A DNA stretch of 37,580 nt from a virus. Made by a program: the position numbers and the translations under genes. The first letter of the stretch is position 1. Each line of letters starts with the position of its first letter. The stretch covers positions 1 to 37,580 of the IMG/VR virus record IMGVR_UViG_3300033571_009790; one strand, written 5' to 3'. The notes beneath the pieces are model-generated. The model was not told the origin of the DNA. It worked only from the letters and a program-made list of their open reading frames with translations, and did not search any database. Positions 10,492 to 20,126 of this stretch are shown here, piece after piece.

Positions 10492-11394
10492 TTAAAAATT
10501 AGTTATTACATCAAAATCTTTCGTTGGGTCAATAGTTGTCTTTTGTTCCCTAACCTCATACAATGGTTTACCAGTAAACTGATCCTTAACTTCATATAAG
10601 TTATATTGTTTGTAAATCTGGTCTTCAAAATTGTATATAGTATAAATACCATCTTCTAAAGATTTTGTTTGATTAGAATATAAAGCATAAGCCAATGTTT
10701 CTTCATCGTACTCTACCATCTCTATTTCTAACATAACTGGATTGAAAAACGTATTTGTAATAATTACATCTTGTTGTGGATTACCAATAAAAGGTACCGC
10801 GTTTGGTTTTACAGTTGGTGCCGATGATGGTGTAACTGTACAAAAAACACTAGTCGAATTATCATTAAATGTATATGCTACAGTAGAGTTTGAATTACCT
10901 TGATTTTGATTAATTGGTAATGCTCTATTGTTTGAGGTAATAATTCTAAATAAATTTTGTATCTTATTTTGTTGTGTACCACCTTGTTGTTTTAAGTACT
11001 CAACTCTATAGCCAACTAAATTACCATTTTCAAACCTATTTTGTAAATCTAAGGGTATTTGATTTAAGTCAAAAACTAATCCTCTAATTTCTGGGTTATC
11101 AACTAATACTGAACAATCTTGTATTTTTGTTCTTATTTGTCTTGGTCGTATAATTACACTATAAAATCCCTTACTACCAAAAACAGATGTAGGTAATTTT
11201 AAGGTGTATAGTCCTCCCAATATTTCGTTACTATTTGTTGGACTACTAGCAGGTACTAATACCTCTTGTGGATCCAAACTAAATAATTCTACAGTGTTAG
11301 TATTTTCTCTATTAGGACTATAACTATAAAGTATTTCTACATCTTGAACCGATACGTCTGCTGGTCTTATAGTTCCATAATTACCTGTTGCCAT
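10492..11394 (-). CDS. Putative baseplate/tail structural protein (300 aa)
   Basis: Not recognised as a named family. The ATG start (MATGNYGTIRPADVSVQDVE) follows the neighbouring stop by 13 bases. The protein is beta-rich, with many Asn, Gln and Thr residues, and has no signal peptide, membrane segment or catalytic motif. The middle (about residues 130-200) is a low-complexity Q/N-rich stretch (QQGGTQQNK, NQNQGNSNS), typical of exposed loops in virion proteins. It sits between a 291-aa and the 2676-aa structural gene, co-oriented and nearly contiguous with both, so a small baseplate or tail-tip component is the best inference. Confidence 0.6.
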   Translation of the reverse strand: MATGNYGTIRPADVSVQDVEILYSYSPNRENTNTVELFSLDPQEVLVPASSPTNSNEILGGLYTLKLPTSVFGSKGFYSVIIRPRQIRTKIQDCSVLVDNPEIRGLVFDLNQIPLDLQNRFENGNLVGYRVEYLKQQGGTQQNKIQNLFRIITSNNRALPINQNQGNSNSTVAYTFNDNSTSVFCTVTPSSAPTVKPNAVPFIGNPQQDVIITNTFFNPVMLEIEMVEYDEETLAYALYSNQTKSLEDGIYTIYNFEDQIYKQYNLYEVKDQFTGKPLYEVREQKTTIDPTKDFDVITNF

Positions 11395-11407
11395 AAATTT
11401 AATTTTT

Positions 11408-12283
11408 TTATACTCTTATAAATCCACCTCTATTTGTATCTATGTCATTAGTACTTTTTATTTCAGATAAAATAGCGTGTCTTTCAAATATATCTTCTAT
11501 ACCTCTATTAATAAATACTACACTATCAATTTCTGGTTGAAAAACTACACCTAAATATTCTTCTTTTTTTACATTTGCCTTTAAAGATGTGTTAAATTTA
11601 TCCCATCCACCACTTTTTATCTCAAAATTAGTCTCAAAGTGTTTCTTAGGATTACCACTTGAATCTACTCCAAGGGCAAATTTATTTTTACTAGTTTTTA
11701 ACTTAAGACCTGTATTAGCAATATCATCTTTGTTTGCGTTTATCTTATAAATTATATCTTCTTGTGTGTCAATTATTACACCATCAAAATATTCTGAAGG
11801 ATTATTAGATGTATTAAGTGATTGTACATAAATAGGTTGATTGTTTTGGTCAACTCTATAAGATTTTACACTACTTAAATATCTATCATCAGTAAATCCT
11901 GTAACTATAGATGTTTGTGAGTAATAAAAATCTACTGGTGCCCCGGGTAATCTACCATAAGAAAAAGAATTAAAATCTACTGGTGGTTGTGTAAGTGTTT
12001 GATTTTTTGGTGTAAAATCAAAATCACTAAATAATCCCATATCATCTAAATCTTGAGTTAAAAAAACATCAATATCTATTGTATTTTTTATTTTTTGACC
12101 CTTCTCATCTAATATGAAATTACCATTAGAATCTACCTTATATTCTGGAATTTTACCATAATAGTATTTTGGACTATCAGTATCTATAATAGTGTTACCT
12201 TCTGAGTCTTTAGTTAGAACTGTTTTAGGTATAGTTCTTACTGTATAATTCTCTAAACTTCTTCTTTTTTTAAGGTATTCCAT
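11408..12283 (-). CDS. Putative baseplate/tail structural protein (291 aa)
   Basis: No family recognised. The ATG start (MEYLKKRRSLENYTVRTIPK) lies 13 bases past the stop of the 294-aa gene. The N-terminus is basic and the rest is beta-rich, soluble and cysteine-poor. The C-terminal part (VVFQPEIDSVVFINRGIEDIFERH) combines strand-like and helical segments. No membrane segment or enzyme signature is present. Its place in the run between gp6 and the fibre supports a virion role, probably baseplate. The sequence ATATTTATTA lies 2 bases upstream of the start; no Shine-Dalgarno is visible. Confidence 0.6.
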   Translation of the reverse strand: MEYLKKRRSLENYTVRTIPKTVLTKDSEGNTIIDTDSPKYYYGKIPEYKVDSNGNFILDEKGQKIKNTIDIDVFLTQDLDDMGLFSDFDFTPKNQTLTQPPVDFNSFSYGRLPGAPVDFYYSQTSIVTGFTDDRYLSSVKSYRVDQNNQPIYVQSLNTSNNPSEYFDGVIIDTQEDIIYKINANKDDIANTGLKLKTSKNKFALGVDSSGNPKKHFETNFEIKSGGWDKFNTSLKANVKKEEYLGVVFQPEIDSVVFINRGIEDIFERHAILSEIKSTNDIDTNRGGFIRV

Positions 12284-12296
12284 ATTAATAAATATT

Positions 12297-13181
12297 TTAA
12301 GGTGTAATTTGCCAAAAAGTTAATGTGGGTGTTCCACCATTAGTAGGATTTAATATTAATCCTGGGGGAATATCGTTTTGTTTTGTATTTGGTTCAAACC
12401 TATATTTATACACACCATTATGATTTTTAAGTATTACCTTCAAATAAAGAATACCATCCTCACCACCTAATTCACTAAGTACAATATTTTGTGGGTCAAA
12501 ACTTTTAGAAGGACCCATTGTATATATTTTACCATTACCAGCGTGATTATATTGTAATGTCATAAACATTGTATATTCTCCATTAGGAGAATTATCTACT
12601 AAATCTTTAAACCAATATATTTGAAACCCTTCATTTATTTCGTTGGGTTCTAATATTGGGTCACCTATAGTAAATGTTATTGGTGAGTTATCTATAGGTT
12701 TTGTAAAACCAAATTCATTTTCTTGATCTTTACCAACTTGGTTATAAATGTCTGTAAATGATAGTAATGTATTTGTACCAGTATTAGGTGTATCAAAGAA
12801 GAATAATCTTATAAAACTATTTACAAATCTATTAGTTCTACAAAATATATCATCAAAAATAAAACCTATATCAGAATATACACCTGGTTCAGCTCCAGTA
12901 CCTCTATGAAGTAGTGGTGGTGGTGTTAATGTGGATGGAATATAAAAATTAAGATTTATTTTAAATTTTCTTATTAAATTCCAATTGTTATCAGCTGGTT
13001 TAAATATAACTTTTTTATAATCCACTATAGGATTTATAGATTTTTTTACCTCATCTTTAACAAATTTATCTTCTATTAATTCAGAATTATCCACAGGGAA
13101 AAAGTCACTACTTAATGTAATGTTTAAAGTGGTTCCAGAACCAATATCACCCAATAATATTTTTTTTCTATCAACAAACAT
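12297..13181 (-). CDS. Putative baseplate/tail structural protein (294 aa)
   Basis: No family recognised. It starts at ATG (MFVDRKKILLGDIGSG) inside the last 11 bases of the 667-aa gene, a stop/start overlap suggesting translational coupling. AAAGAGATAGACG precedes the start, the only mildly purine-rich leader in this block. The sequence is beta-rich with Pro/Gly loops (STLTPPPLLHRGTG) and an aromatic helix-like patch near residues 110-130 (NRFVNSFIRLFFF). No membrane segment long enough to count, and no enzyme motif, is seen. A virion component is inferred from context. Confidence 0.6.
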   Translation of the reverse strand: MFVDRKKILLGDIGSGTTLNITLSSDFFPVDNSELIEDKFVKDEVKKSINPIVDYKKVIFKPADNNWNLIRKFKINLNFYIPSTLTPPPLLHRGTGAEPGVYSDIGFIFDDIFCRTNRFVNSFIRLFFFDTPNTGTNTLLSFTDIYNQVGKDQENEFGFTKPIDNSPITFTIGDPILEPNEINEGFQIYWFKDLVDNSPNGEYTMFMTLQYNHAGNGKIYTMGPSKSFDPQNIVLSELGGEDGILYLKVILKNHNGVYKYRFEPNTKQNDIPPGLILNPTNGGTPTLTFWQITP

Positions 13182-15174
13182 CGTCTATCTCTTTTTTATT
13201 TATACTTGAGAAATCCACACATCCACCTACAATATCTCTCTTACCTAATTCATATTCACCAACATAATCACCTAAGTTTACATTTATAACTAAATCGGGT
13301 GTACCATTATAATTACTTATGTTTGTTAAACCATTAGTAGTGAGTTTACTATATATTGTTGGGTCTTTACCTACAAAATCATAACTCAAAAATGTAGGGT
13401 CACCCAAATAAGAAATAAATTTATCTCTATTAATGTTTGTAGTATCACTAGCCCCCAATATTATTTCTTCAGTTATAATATTATAATTACAAGGTGGATC
13501 TTGTCTTTGTAAGTAAAATCTATTATTTAAATTTATATAATGAGCCCCACTTTCAAATGGATAATCAACACCCCTACCCAATGAATCTATTTCACCTATA
13601 TCCATAATATCCCTCCACTTATATACATTGGTTGATGTCTCTGTGGCGTAATTAGGAATCTTAAATGATTTTTTTAGTTCTAATATTTCAGTAGGATTTG
13701 TAATGTTATATTTTTCTATTATAGAATTTAAATTTATAGTTGGGTGTATATAATTAGAAAATTCTCTAATTCTTATCAAACTAAATGGTGTATATAGATA
13801 CCCCTCTTTTTTATTTGTTTTTGTATTATCAATACTATTATAAAATTCTCTATATGTAGTATTGAATCTATGATAAACCAATTCTAAAGTTCTTTCATAT
13901 AACTCAAATTCATTATACTCACATAAATCACCATCAAAATTAATATCCGACTCATCAATATTCTCAAACCAACTATTACCAGCGTAATTTGGGTCACCAT
14001 AAGCCCTAATATTATAATTGATATTAGTATTATTCTCTAAATCATAACCAGCTGTAATCTTAGTCCAAAAACGAGTATTATTAGGTGATGTTAAGTTTTT
14101 TTGTTTTTCTAACCAAAACTTATTACTAGTACCAGTAGGATCACTATCATTATCATTTTTTAGTATAGTAAAATAAAGTTCACTAATTGGTCTACCTAAA
14201 TTATCAGTAAGTCCACTAACTACTATATCCTTTTTAAAATTAAAAGCCGCGACATTATCAGAGAAATATGTTTTTCCAAAAGCCGCTGGATACATATCAT
14301 AATCATTATAGTTTAGTGTTAAAGATTTAAATCTTCTAACATAGTATTTAGATGGTACATCATTAACAACTCTTTTAATTGTAGATATACCTACATTAAA
14401 GGCTATACTATTGGGGTCAATATCTAAAATAAATGTTCTTAATTTATTATCGTTAGTTTCATTACCTAATTTATATACTTTAAATAAACCATTTAATTTT
14501 AAACTATTATTTTGTGTATTGTCAATAAAATTATATAATTGTATTTTACTAGTTTCAGTTAAACCATGATTAAAGGCGGTTTTAAAACCAACATAATCTT
14601 TATTGTTTATTTTTACTTTAAATTTTTCAATTATTGGTACACCATCTTTTAATGATATATTTGAGTTATTTTTTACAATAACAATATCTTTGTTAATATA
14701 TGGGTAAGTTATTTTTAATAAATAATTTGGTTTACCATCGTCATCTAATATTTTTAATCTATCATAACCCGGATCAAAAGGAAAAAATTGACATAATGAA
14801 CTTTTATTATCATTATATTCTAAAGTTGTCTGATCTGGTTCATCATTGTAATAACCAATCCAACCATTTTTTTCGAATATATCATTACTCATTATTTTCT
14901 TACTAATGATATTACCATTGTCATCAGTACTCAATTTTATATTTTCATTAAATAAAGGATTTGAAACAAATGGTGAAACAACCCCATAAAATCTATATAT
15001 AGAACTTTCTTTTCTTTCTTTTAAGAATTGTTCATATTCACTAACTGTTTCAGTTATATCATTAAGTGGTATAGGTTTTGAATTATTACTAATACCAAAA
15101 TCAATAGATGAATTAGTATTTATAGAATTATAAAATCTATATTTGTTCAATAATATTTTATTTGTTTCTTCCAT
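13171..15174 (-). CDS. Putative baseplate/tail structural protein (667 aa)
   Basis: ATG start (MEETNKILLNKYRFYNSINT), one base after the stop of the 1496-aa gene; its end overlaps the next gene by 11 bases. The protein is rich in Asn, Tyr, Asp and Ile, mostly beta with many short loops, and has no signal peptide, membrane helix or known catalytic motif. Its few cysteines lie near the C-terminus (PPCNYN, GGCVDF, DDVC-end). The tight linkage to the 1496-aa protein suggests that the two are made in similar amounts and may assemble together. The family is unknown and the structural role is inferred only from position. Confidence 0.6.
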   Translation of the reverse strand: MEETNKILLNKYRFYNSINTNSSIDFGISNNSKPIPLNDITETVSEYEQFLKERKESSIYRFYGVVSPFVSNPLFNENIKLSTDDNGNIISKKIMSNDIFEKNGWIGYYNDEPDQTTLEYNDNKSSLCQFFPFDPGYDRLKILDDDGKPNYLLKITYPYINKDIVIVKNNSNISLKDGVPIIEKFKVKINNKDYVGFKTAFNHGLTETSKIQLYNFIDNTQNNSLKLNGLFKVYKLGNETNDNKLRTFILDIDPNSIAFNVGISTIKRVVNDVPSKYYVRRFKSLTLNYNDYDMYPAAFGKTYFSDNVAAFNFKKDIVVSGLTDNLGRPISELYFTILKNDNDSDPTGTSNKFWLEKQKNLTSPNNTRFWTKITAGYDLENNTNINYNIRAYGDPNYAGNSWFENIDESDINFDGDLCEYNEFELYERTLELVYHRFNTTYREFYNSIDNTKTNKKEGYLYTPFSLIRIREFSNYIHPTINLNSIIEKYNITNPTEILELKKSFKIPNYATETSTNVYKWRDIMDIGEIDSLGRGVDYPFESGAHYINLNNRFYLQRQDPPCNYNIITEEIILGASDTTNINRDKFISYLGDPTFLSYDFVGKDPTIYSKLTTNGLTNISNYNGTPDLVINVNLGDYVGEYELGKRDIVGGCVDFSSINKKEIDDVC

Positions 15175-15175
15175 T

Positions 15176-18100
15176 TTATTGACCTTCTACATTTGGAATT
15201 AGAGTCTCACCTAAACATGTTTTGAATACTGAGAAATTGTTTACTTCTTCTTCATTCACATTAGGAGTATTGTTATTATTACTAGACGCTTTATTATTTG
15301 TTGTACCTGGTATACCTATAAGTGTTTTACTATTTATTTTATCCGCGAAATAGTTACTCACTACTTTATGTAAAGCTGTTTTACCCGGTACTAATCCAAA
15401 ATACAAATAATATGGTGTTTGTGATCTGTTAAATCTAATACCTTTTATGTTTACATCACCATTTAAATCATCATTAACATTATCCACAATAGAAGATTGT
15501 TGTTGACCAAAATTAATAGTCTCATTTGGTAGATTAGGGTAATTTATAAATCCACTTGTAACACCTGGTGCCAAACCATAAAAATAATTAGGACTTTGAT
15601 TTTCTCTATAATAACCACACGCGTCACCCGGTATAAATGAATCAGAATCATTATATTCAGATAAAAATACTCCACCACCATCAGGTAACTCTTGGTAAAT
15701 TGTAGTACCATCTGTAAGTTTTATTTCAGGATATGTCTGATACACATTATCAAACTGAATGGATCCTGGTCTATTATGATGAAAAGATAAATCCTCACCT
15801 TTAAAACCATTAAATTTCTTACAAAAATAACCTCTTAAGTCACTATCGTGTTCAAATCTAACAAAACAACTACCTATTGTTACCCCAATATCATTTTTAT
15901 CAATTATATCAACACCCAATTGTGATTGATTTACAACAGCTAATGTGTTGGAACAAATTACTTTAGAACAACCAAATTCAACATAACTTCTTAAATTTAG
16001 TGAAACATCTTTTCTGTCTTCATATTTTTTAAATTGTTTTAATGTACCAATACCATTTTCACCATTATAATTTGGTATTGTATTACCAAATTTATATTTT
16101 ATATCTTCATAACTAGCGTTAAATGTTGTAGGTTCTAACTGATCCATAATAAATGGTACATCATCCACGTCACAATAACTTATACTTCCTAATTCCATAA
16201 TTGTAGTTGGTAAGAATAAGTTAGCCTTATATTCATTTTTATTATATTTTAAATCATCATTTGGTATATAAGGTGTATAATAAATTTCACCATTATACCA
16301 ACTTACTAAACCATGTTTAACATCAGCCTTATAATTGTCATATTCCGTTTTTATATCTTTTGATATACAAGGTGCCACACCATTAGAACCACAGTCTGAT
16401 TTACAAGTATATGGTTCACAACCACTACCAATAGGTATAATACTACCATCTTCATCAGAAGTGTTTTTAGGTATACCTAAATCATTTAATAGTTCAACTG
16501 TTTCACCATATTCACTTATACTATATGATTTACAATCTAAACTAGTTTTAAAAAATTCTTTTCTTTCTACCACCCTAGTATCGTTACATATATTTCTATG
16601 GTGTCCGTGTCCACCTATGTTTTCCCAACTAGATGTACCATTTACATCTTCAACCTCAATATATTCTGGTTTATCGTGTTCTGAATTTACTTTTTTATCT
16701 TGTACACTAAAGTTTACACTTTGACTATTTAAAAATGTTTCAAAATTAGAGAAGGAAGTAAACGTTATGTTACAACCATCACCATTAGATAATTGACCAG
16801 GGAATACTATGTCTTTAACAGCGTTTTCTTTGTTTTCACTTTCACTACAACTAGGACACCCATACCACTCACTTACTTTTTTACCTTTTATTTTAGCTGT
16901 ACACCCTTCATAATTAACCTTTGGGTTATTAAATAAAATAGTACCTATCTTAATTCTATGTTTGTAGAAGTATGGTTGACCTTGGAAGTCATCTGAATTT
17001 TTTATTTTACAATCAAAATCACAAAACTTATCTTTTTTAACTTGACCAAACCTTCTTTTTGATTTTTTTAAAACATATTTTCTTTTAATAAGTGGGAAAT
17101 ACAATGTACCACCTACCCAATCATTATAAAAATCAAATTTCAACATTTTTAAATATACAGCGACTGGTTCTAAAACACAAGAAACCCAATCTTTAATACC
17201 TGGGGTACTTAATCCACCACAATTTATACAACTGAAAGCTTCTACATAAGGTTTATTACAAGATTCCGCAGCAAATGGTGTAGGTAATAATGAAATTTTT
17301 ATATCTTTATCTTCTTCTTGACATTTTAAACTAATTAATGGTATTTTAACACAACATTTTTTACAACATTTACCAATATTATTAGTAAAACTATCATTTA
17401 CTTCACAACCATATTCATGATTGTTAGGGCAACAACTATGTTTTTCTCCTTCATTACAAAAATCATTACATCTTTTACATAAAAGTGGACTTAATAAACA
17501 TTTAAATTTAAAACATATACAAGTATTACCTATTTTAACACACCCATCACCACAAGAAGTGTTAAGACCACACTCCTCACATTTATAGTCACCACCATAC
17601 CAATTACTACCATCACCAATCCTATATCTTTTACATCCACTTGTTGGTAATGAATAACAACCACTATAATTATAATACCAATCCTGAACTCCAGTTTCAA
17701 CTGGGTTTTGATATATACTATCACCACCAAATTTTTGAAATAATTTGACTATTGGTGTTGGATACCAATTTGAACCATATTGTGTGAAATGTAAATCACT
17801 ATAATTTATTTTTGCACAATTACCTATTTGATCTGAGTCTGGTGGTGTTACTCTATTTGTGACATCAATACATGGTGAGAATGGATTACCATTACTATCA
17901 GTCATACCACCCAAGTTGGCATCACTATTACTTCTAATATCATCACACCCACCAATGTTTTGTGTATCACCATCATCTTTTAAATCTTTCCAACAACTAT
18001 CATCCGCATTCCAACCTTGTGATTGAACTTGTGGTCTAAACTGTGAACCCTTGTTAGGTATTAATTCCACACCAATAGGGATTTTAACATTACATAGTGC

Positions 18101-19666
18101 TGTTATTAGACCATTAATGATATTTAAAATACCATTAATTAGACCTACAACTAAACCAAAAAATGTTAATATTGTACATAATATTGTATATAATGGATTA
18201 AAATTAGTATCTAATCTATTAGTAGGAAATTTATTGACACCATTAGCGTTTATTATATCTTTAATACCTATAAAACCTCTAGCTTCGTCCGCATTAGGAC
18301 CACCTATTTTTTGTACCCTACCGATATATTGTTTAACAGTATATACTTTTTTCCATCTAAATGGATAAAACTCTTCTAAATAATTATACTGATTTGTTAT
18401 ATCATTTTGATAGGGTGTACCAGTGGTTATAGTTGATAATTGTGTGTTTAAATTAAATGGTTTATTTTTCTTTAAATCTTCACTACTATATTTATCAAAA
18501 TTAAAGTTATTATTTGTATTTGGTACTAAGAATTTAGCCCTTTGTCTTAAACGTTTATCTGTTGATGTGGAGTCCATAGATATTCTAAATCTATAATCCC
18601 CTTCTGTAGGTATACCTTTTATACCATCTGGTGATGGTACTAAATTACCAAACTCATCAGTAACAACTTTCCTTAAATTCATCGGTACTAATATAGACCA
18701 GTTACCATTATCATCTATATCACCATCGTTAAAACTAAAATTTTCTATAGAACCATCAGTTGTTCTTCTAATGGCTTCAATTTTACCAGTACTAGTTATA
18801 ACCTCATTTAGTTTACCCATTTCTCTAGCTGGTTTACAGTTCTTGTTTAATGAATCTTTTTCATCATCTGTAAACACACTACCCATAAAAATAGATGTCG
18901 GTGTTATTTCTATATTATCAATAGATATGTCTAATCTATTGATTCCTAATGGTGAACCAACACTTAAACTATCACACCAATATGGTTCAATAGTTACTGG
19001 TATGTTATCTGAAAATATTTGTGGTAAACTATCTAAGTTATTAGATGATTTAAATTTAAATCTATCTTTAAATAAATTACTTGGGTATCCTTGTGATATT
19101 AAGTCAAATGGTCTAACCGATAAATAACCTATATCACTAACATCCATATCATAATGAAGAATGTGGTCACCTAATGGTAAACCAAACAATATATAATCAC
19201 CAGATTCATTGGTTGTTGTAGTATACTTATAATACTTTTCGAATATCTCTAACGTGGTATTATTATCTAAAATTTCTCTTTTTTTAGGAAATGTACCAAC
19301 TGGTGTATGGTCTAAACTTTGTTGATTTTTTGGTAATAGATTATATCTAATACCCTGACTATTTTTTTGATCAGAAAATGGTTCACTATAAGGATATATT
19401 TGAGATATAATAGGATTGTCTAAATCACTAGTCTCAACTGGTACAAATATGGAAACCTTTACATTTGGTACACCAAATCCATTATTAATGATTACCCTAC
19501 CAGCTAAAACACCATATTCCGCACAGAAATTTTTATAGTCATCATTTTGTGATATTTTTAAACTTAAAATTTCTAAGTGATCATAATTTTGATTAAGATC
19601 AACGTTAACCTTTAAATAACCATTATCTTCACCGGGTGTTGTCCTAATTCTATATGATTTAGACAT
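15176..19666 (-). CDS. Large (1496 aa) baseplate-region protein with internal hydrophobic segment and Cys-rich region
   Basis: ATG start (MSKSYRIRTTPGEDNGYLKV). Residues ~50-180 look like a beta-sandwich of the carboxypeptidase-regulatory/CnaB kind (GRVIINNGFGVPNVKVSIFV, later NESGDYILFGLPLGDHIL). Residues ~491-528 form a long uncharged hydrophobic stretch (LTFFGLVVGLINGILNIING) long enough to cross a membrane. Residues ~667-782 hold about 20 cysteines in some 115 residues, with CxxC and CC motifs (CEEC, CKRC, GKCCKKCC). Another segment reads FDFYNDWVGGTLYFPL, and CPSC follows near residue 920. The C-terminal part has YFYGLAPG and PYYLYFGLVPG motifs and an Asn-rich linker. No enzyme was recognised. 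It lies in the J-to-H part of the baseplate block, so it is probably a virion protein; the hydrophobic core and possible metal-binding region make membrane penetration or a metal-stabilised spike conceivable. Confidence 0.65.
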   Translation of the reverse strand: MSKSYRIRTTPGEDNGYLKVNVDLNQNYDHLEILSLKISQNDDYKNFCAEYGVLAGRVIINNGFGVPNVKVSIFVPVETSDLDNPIISQIYPYSEPFSDQKNSQGIRYNLLPKNQQSLDHTPVGTFPKKREILDNNTTLEIFEKYYKYTTTTNESGDYILFGLPLGDHILHYDMDVSDIGYLSVRPFDLISQGYPSNLFKDRFKFKSSNNLDSLPQIFSDNIPVTIEPYWCDSLSVGSPLGINRLDISIDNIEITPTSIFMGSVFTDDEKDSLNKNCKPAREMGKLNEVITSTGKIEAIRRTTDGSIENFSFNDGDIDDNGNWSILVPMNLRKVVTDEFGNLVPSPDGIKGIPTEGDYRFRISMDSTSTDKRLRQRAKFLVPNTNNNFNFDKYSSEDLKKNKPFNLNTQLSTITTGTPYQNDITNQYNYLEEFYPFRWKKVYTVKQYIGRVQKIGGPNADEARGFIGIKDIINANGVNKFPTNRLDTNFNPLYTILCTILTFFGLVVGLINGILNIINGLITALCNVKIPIGVELIPNKGSQFRPQVQSQGWNADDSCWKDLKDDGDTQNIGGCDDIRSNSDANLGGMTDSNGNPFSPCIDVTNRVTPPDSDQIGNCAKINYSDLHFTQYGSNWYPTPIVKLFQKFGGDSIYQNPVETGVQDWYYNYSGCYSLPTSGCKRYRIGDGSNWYGGDYKCEECGLNTSCGDGCVKIGNTCICFKFKCLLSPLLCKRCNDFCNEGEKHSCCPNNHEYGCEVNDSFTNNIGKCCKKCCVKIPLISLKCQEEDKDIKISLLPTPFAAESCNKPYVEAFSCINCGGLSTPGIKDWVSCVLEPVAVYLKMLKFDFYNDWVGGTLYFPLIKRKYVLKKSKRRFGQVKKDKFCDFDCKIKNSDDFQGQPYFYKHRIKIGTILFNNPKVNYEGCTAKIKGKKVSEWYGCPSCSESENKENAVKDIVFPGQLSNGDGCNITFTSFSNFETFLNSQSVNFSVQDKKVNSEHDKPEYIEVEDVNGTSSWENIGGHGHHRNICNDTRVVERKEFFKTSLDCKSYSISEYGETVELLNDLGIPKNTSDEDGSIIPIGSGCEPYTCKSDCGSNGVAPCISKDIKTEYDNYKADVKHGLVSWYNGEIYYTPYIPNDDLKYNKNEYKANLFLPTTIMELGSISYCDVDDVPFIMDQLEPTTFNASYEDIKYKFGNTIPNYNGENGIGTLKQFKKYEDRKDVSLNLRSYVEFGCSKVICSNTLAVVNQSQLGVDIIDKNDIGVTIGSCFVRFEHDSDLRGYFCKKFNGFKGEDLSFHHNRPGSIQFDNVYQTYPEIKLTDGTTIYQELPDGGGVFLSEYNDSDSFIPGDACGYYRENQSPNYFYGLAPGVTSGFINYPNLPNETINFGQQQSSIVDNVNDDLNGDVNIKGIRFNRSQTPYYLYFGLVPGKTALHKVVSNYFADKINSKTLIGIPGTTNNKASSNNNNTPNVNEEEVNNFSVFKTCLGETLIPNVEGQ

Positions 19667-19680
19667 TTAATTACATTTTA

Positions 19681-20064
19681 TTATTCCTCATTATTATGTA
19701 CCTCTACATCAGAAAATTGATTCTCATCATATTCATTATATGATTTTGTTTTTTCAAACTGATTTTGTCTTTTTTTAATTTCTCTTTTATACTTAAAGTT
19801 AGTGTAAAAACTAAATATACCTAAAAAGAAACTCTTAATCTTAGAATTTAATTTAGGTAGTTTCTTAGGTAAAAAGAAAGAGAAAAATATTTGAAGGACA
19901 ATAACTAAAATAACTAATGGTATCGCCACAACAATAACCAAAAAGGCTACCAACTTGAAGAAAAAGTTTTGTGAAAAATCACCACTTAAAATGTTATCAG
20001 GTACTAATTTTAAATTTAACTCTTCTTGATTCTCTGATTTTTTTGAACAAGTACTACAACTCAT
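19681..20064 (-). CDS. Small single-span membrane protein in the baseplate block (127 aa)
   Basis: ATG start (MSCSTCSKKSENQEE) with no Shine-Dalgarno. An N-terminal polar part carries Cys3 and Cys6. A single strongly hydrophobic helix spans about residues 38-65 (VAFLVIVVAIPLVILVIVLQ). A basic stretch (PKKLPKLNSKIK, then KYKREIKKRQ) and an acidic tail ending in HNNEE follow. The positive-inside rule predicts an outside N-terminus and a cytoplasmic C-terminus. It lies 51 bases after gp6 and 14 bases before the 1496-aa gene, which also has a membrane-like segment. It could be an inner-membrane partner for DNA entry, an assembly factor or a holin-like protein; the sequence does not decide. Its membrane nature is clear, its role unknown. 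Confidence 0.65.
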   Translation of the reverse strand: MSCSTCSKKSENQEELNLKLVPDNILSGDFSQNFFFKLVAFLVIVVAIPLVILVIVLQIFFSFFLPKKLPKLNSKIKSFFLGIFSFYTNFKYKREIKKRQNQFEKTKSYNEYDENQFSDVEVHNNEE

Positions 20065-20100
20065 AATAATATATTTTTTTATTAAAACTAATCTATAACC

Positions 20101-20126
20101 AAAAAAAAGTAACTACTATGAAGTAG
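20101..20126 (-). terminator. Weak terminator-like hairpin at the end of the gp6-like gene
   Basis: On the minus strand CTACT-TCAT-AGTAG (5-bp stem, 20113-20126) overlaps the stop codon of the gp6-like gene. After a four-base spacer come eight or more T residues. The short stem makes partial attenuation more likely than full termination. Confidence 0.35.
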
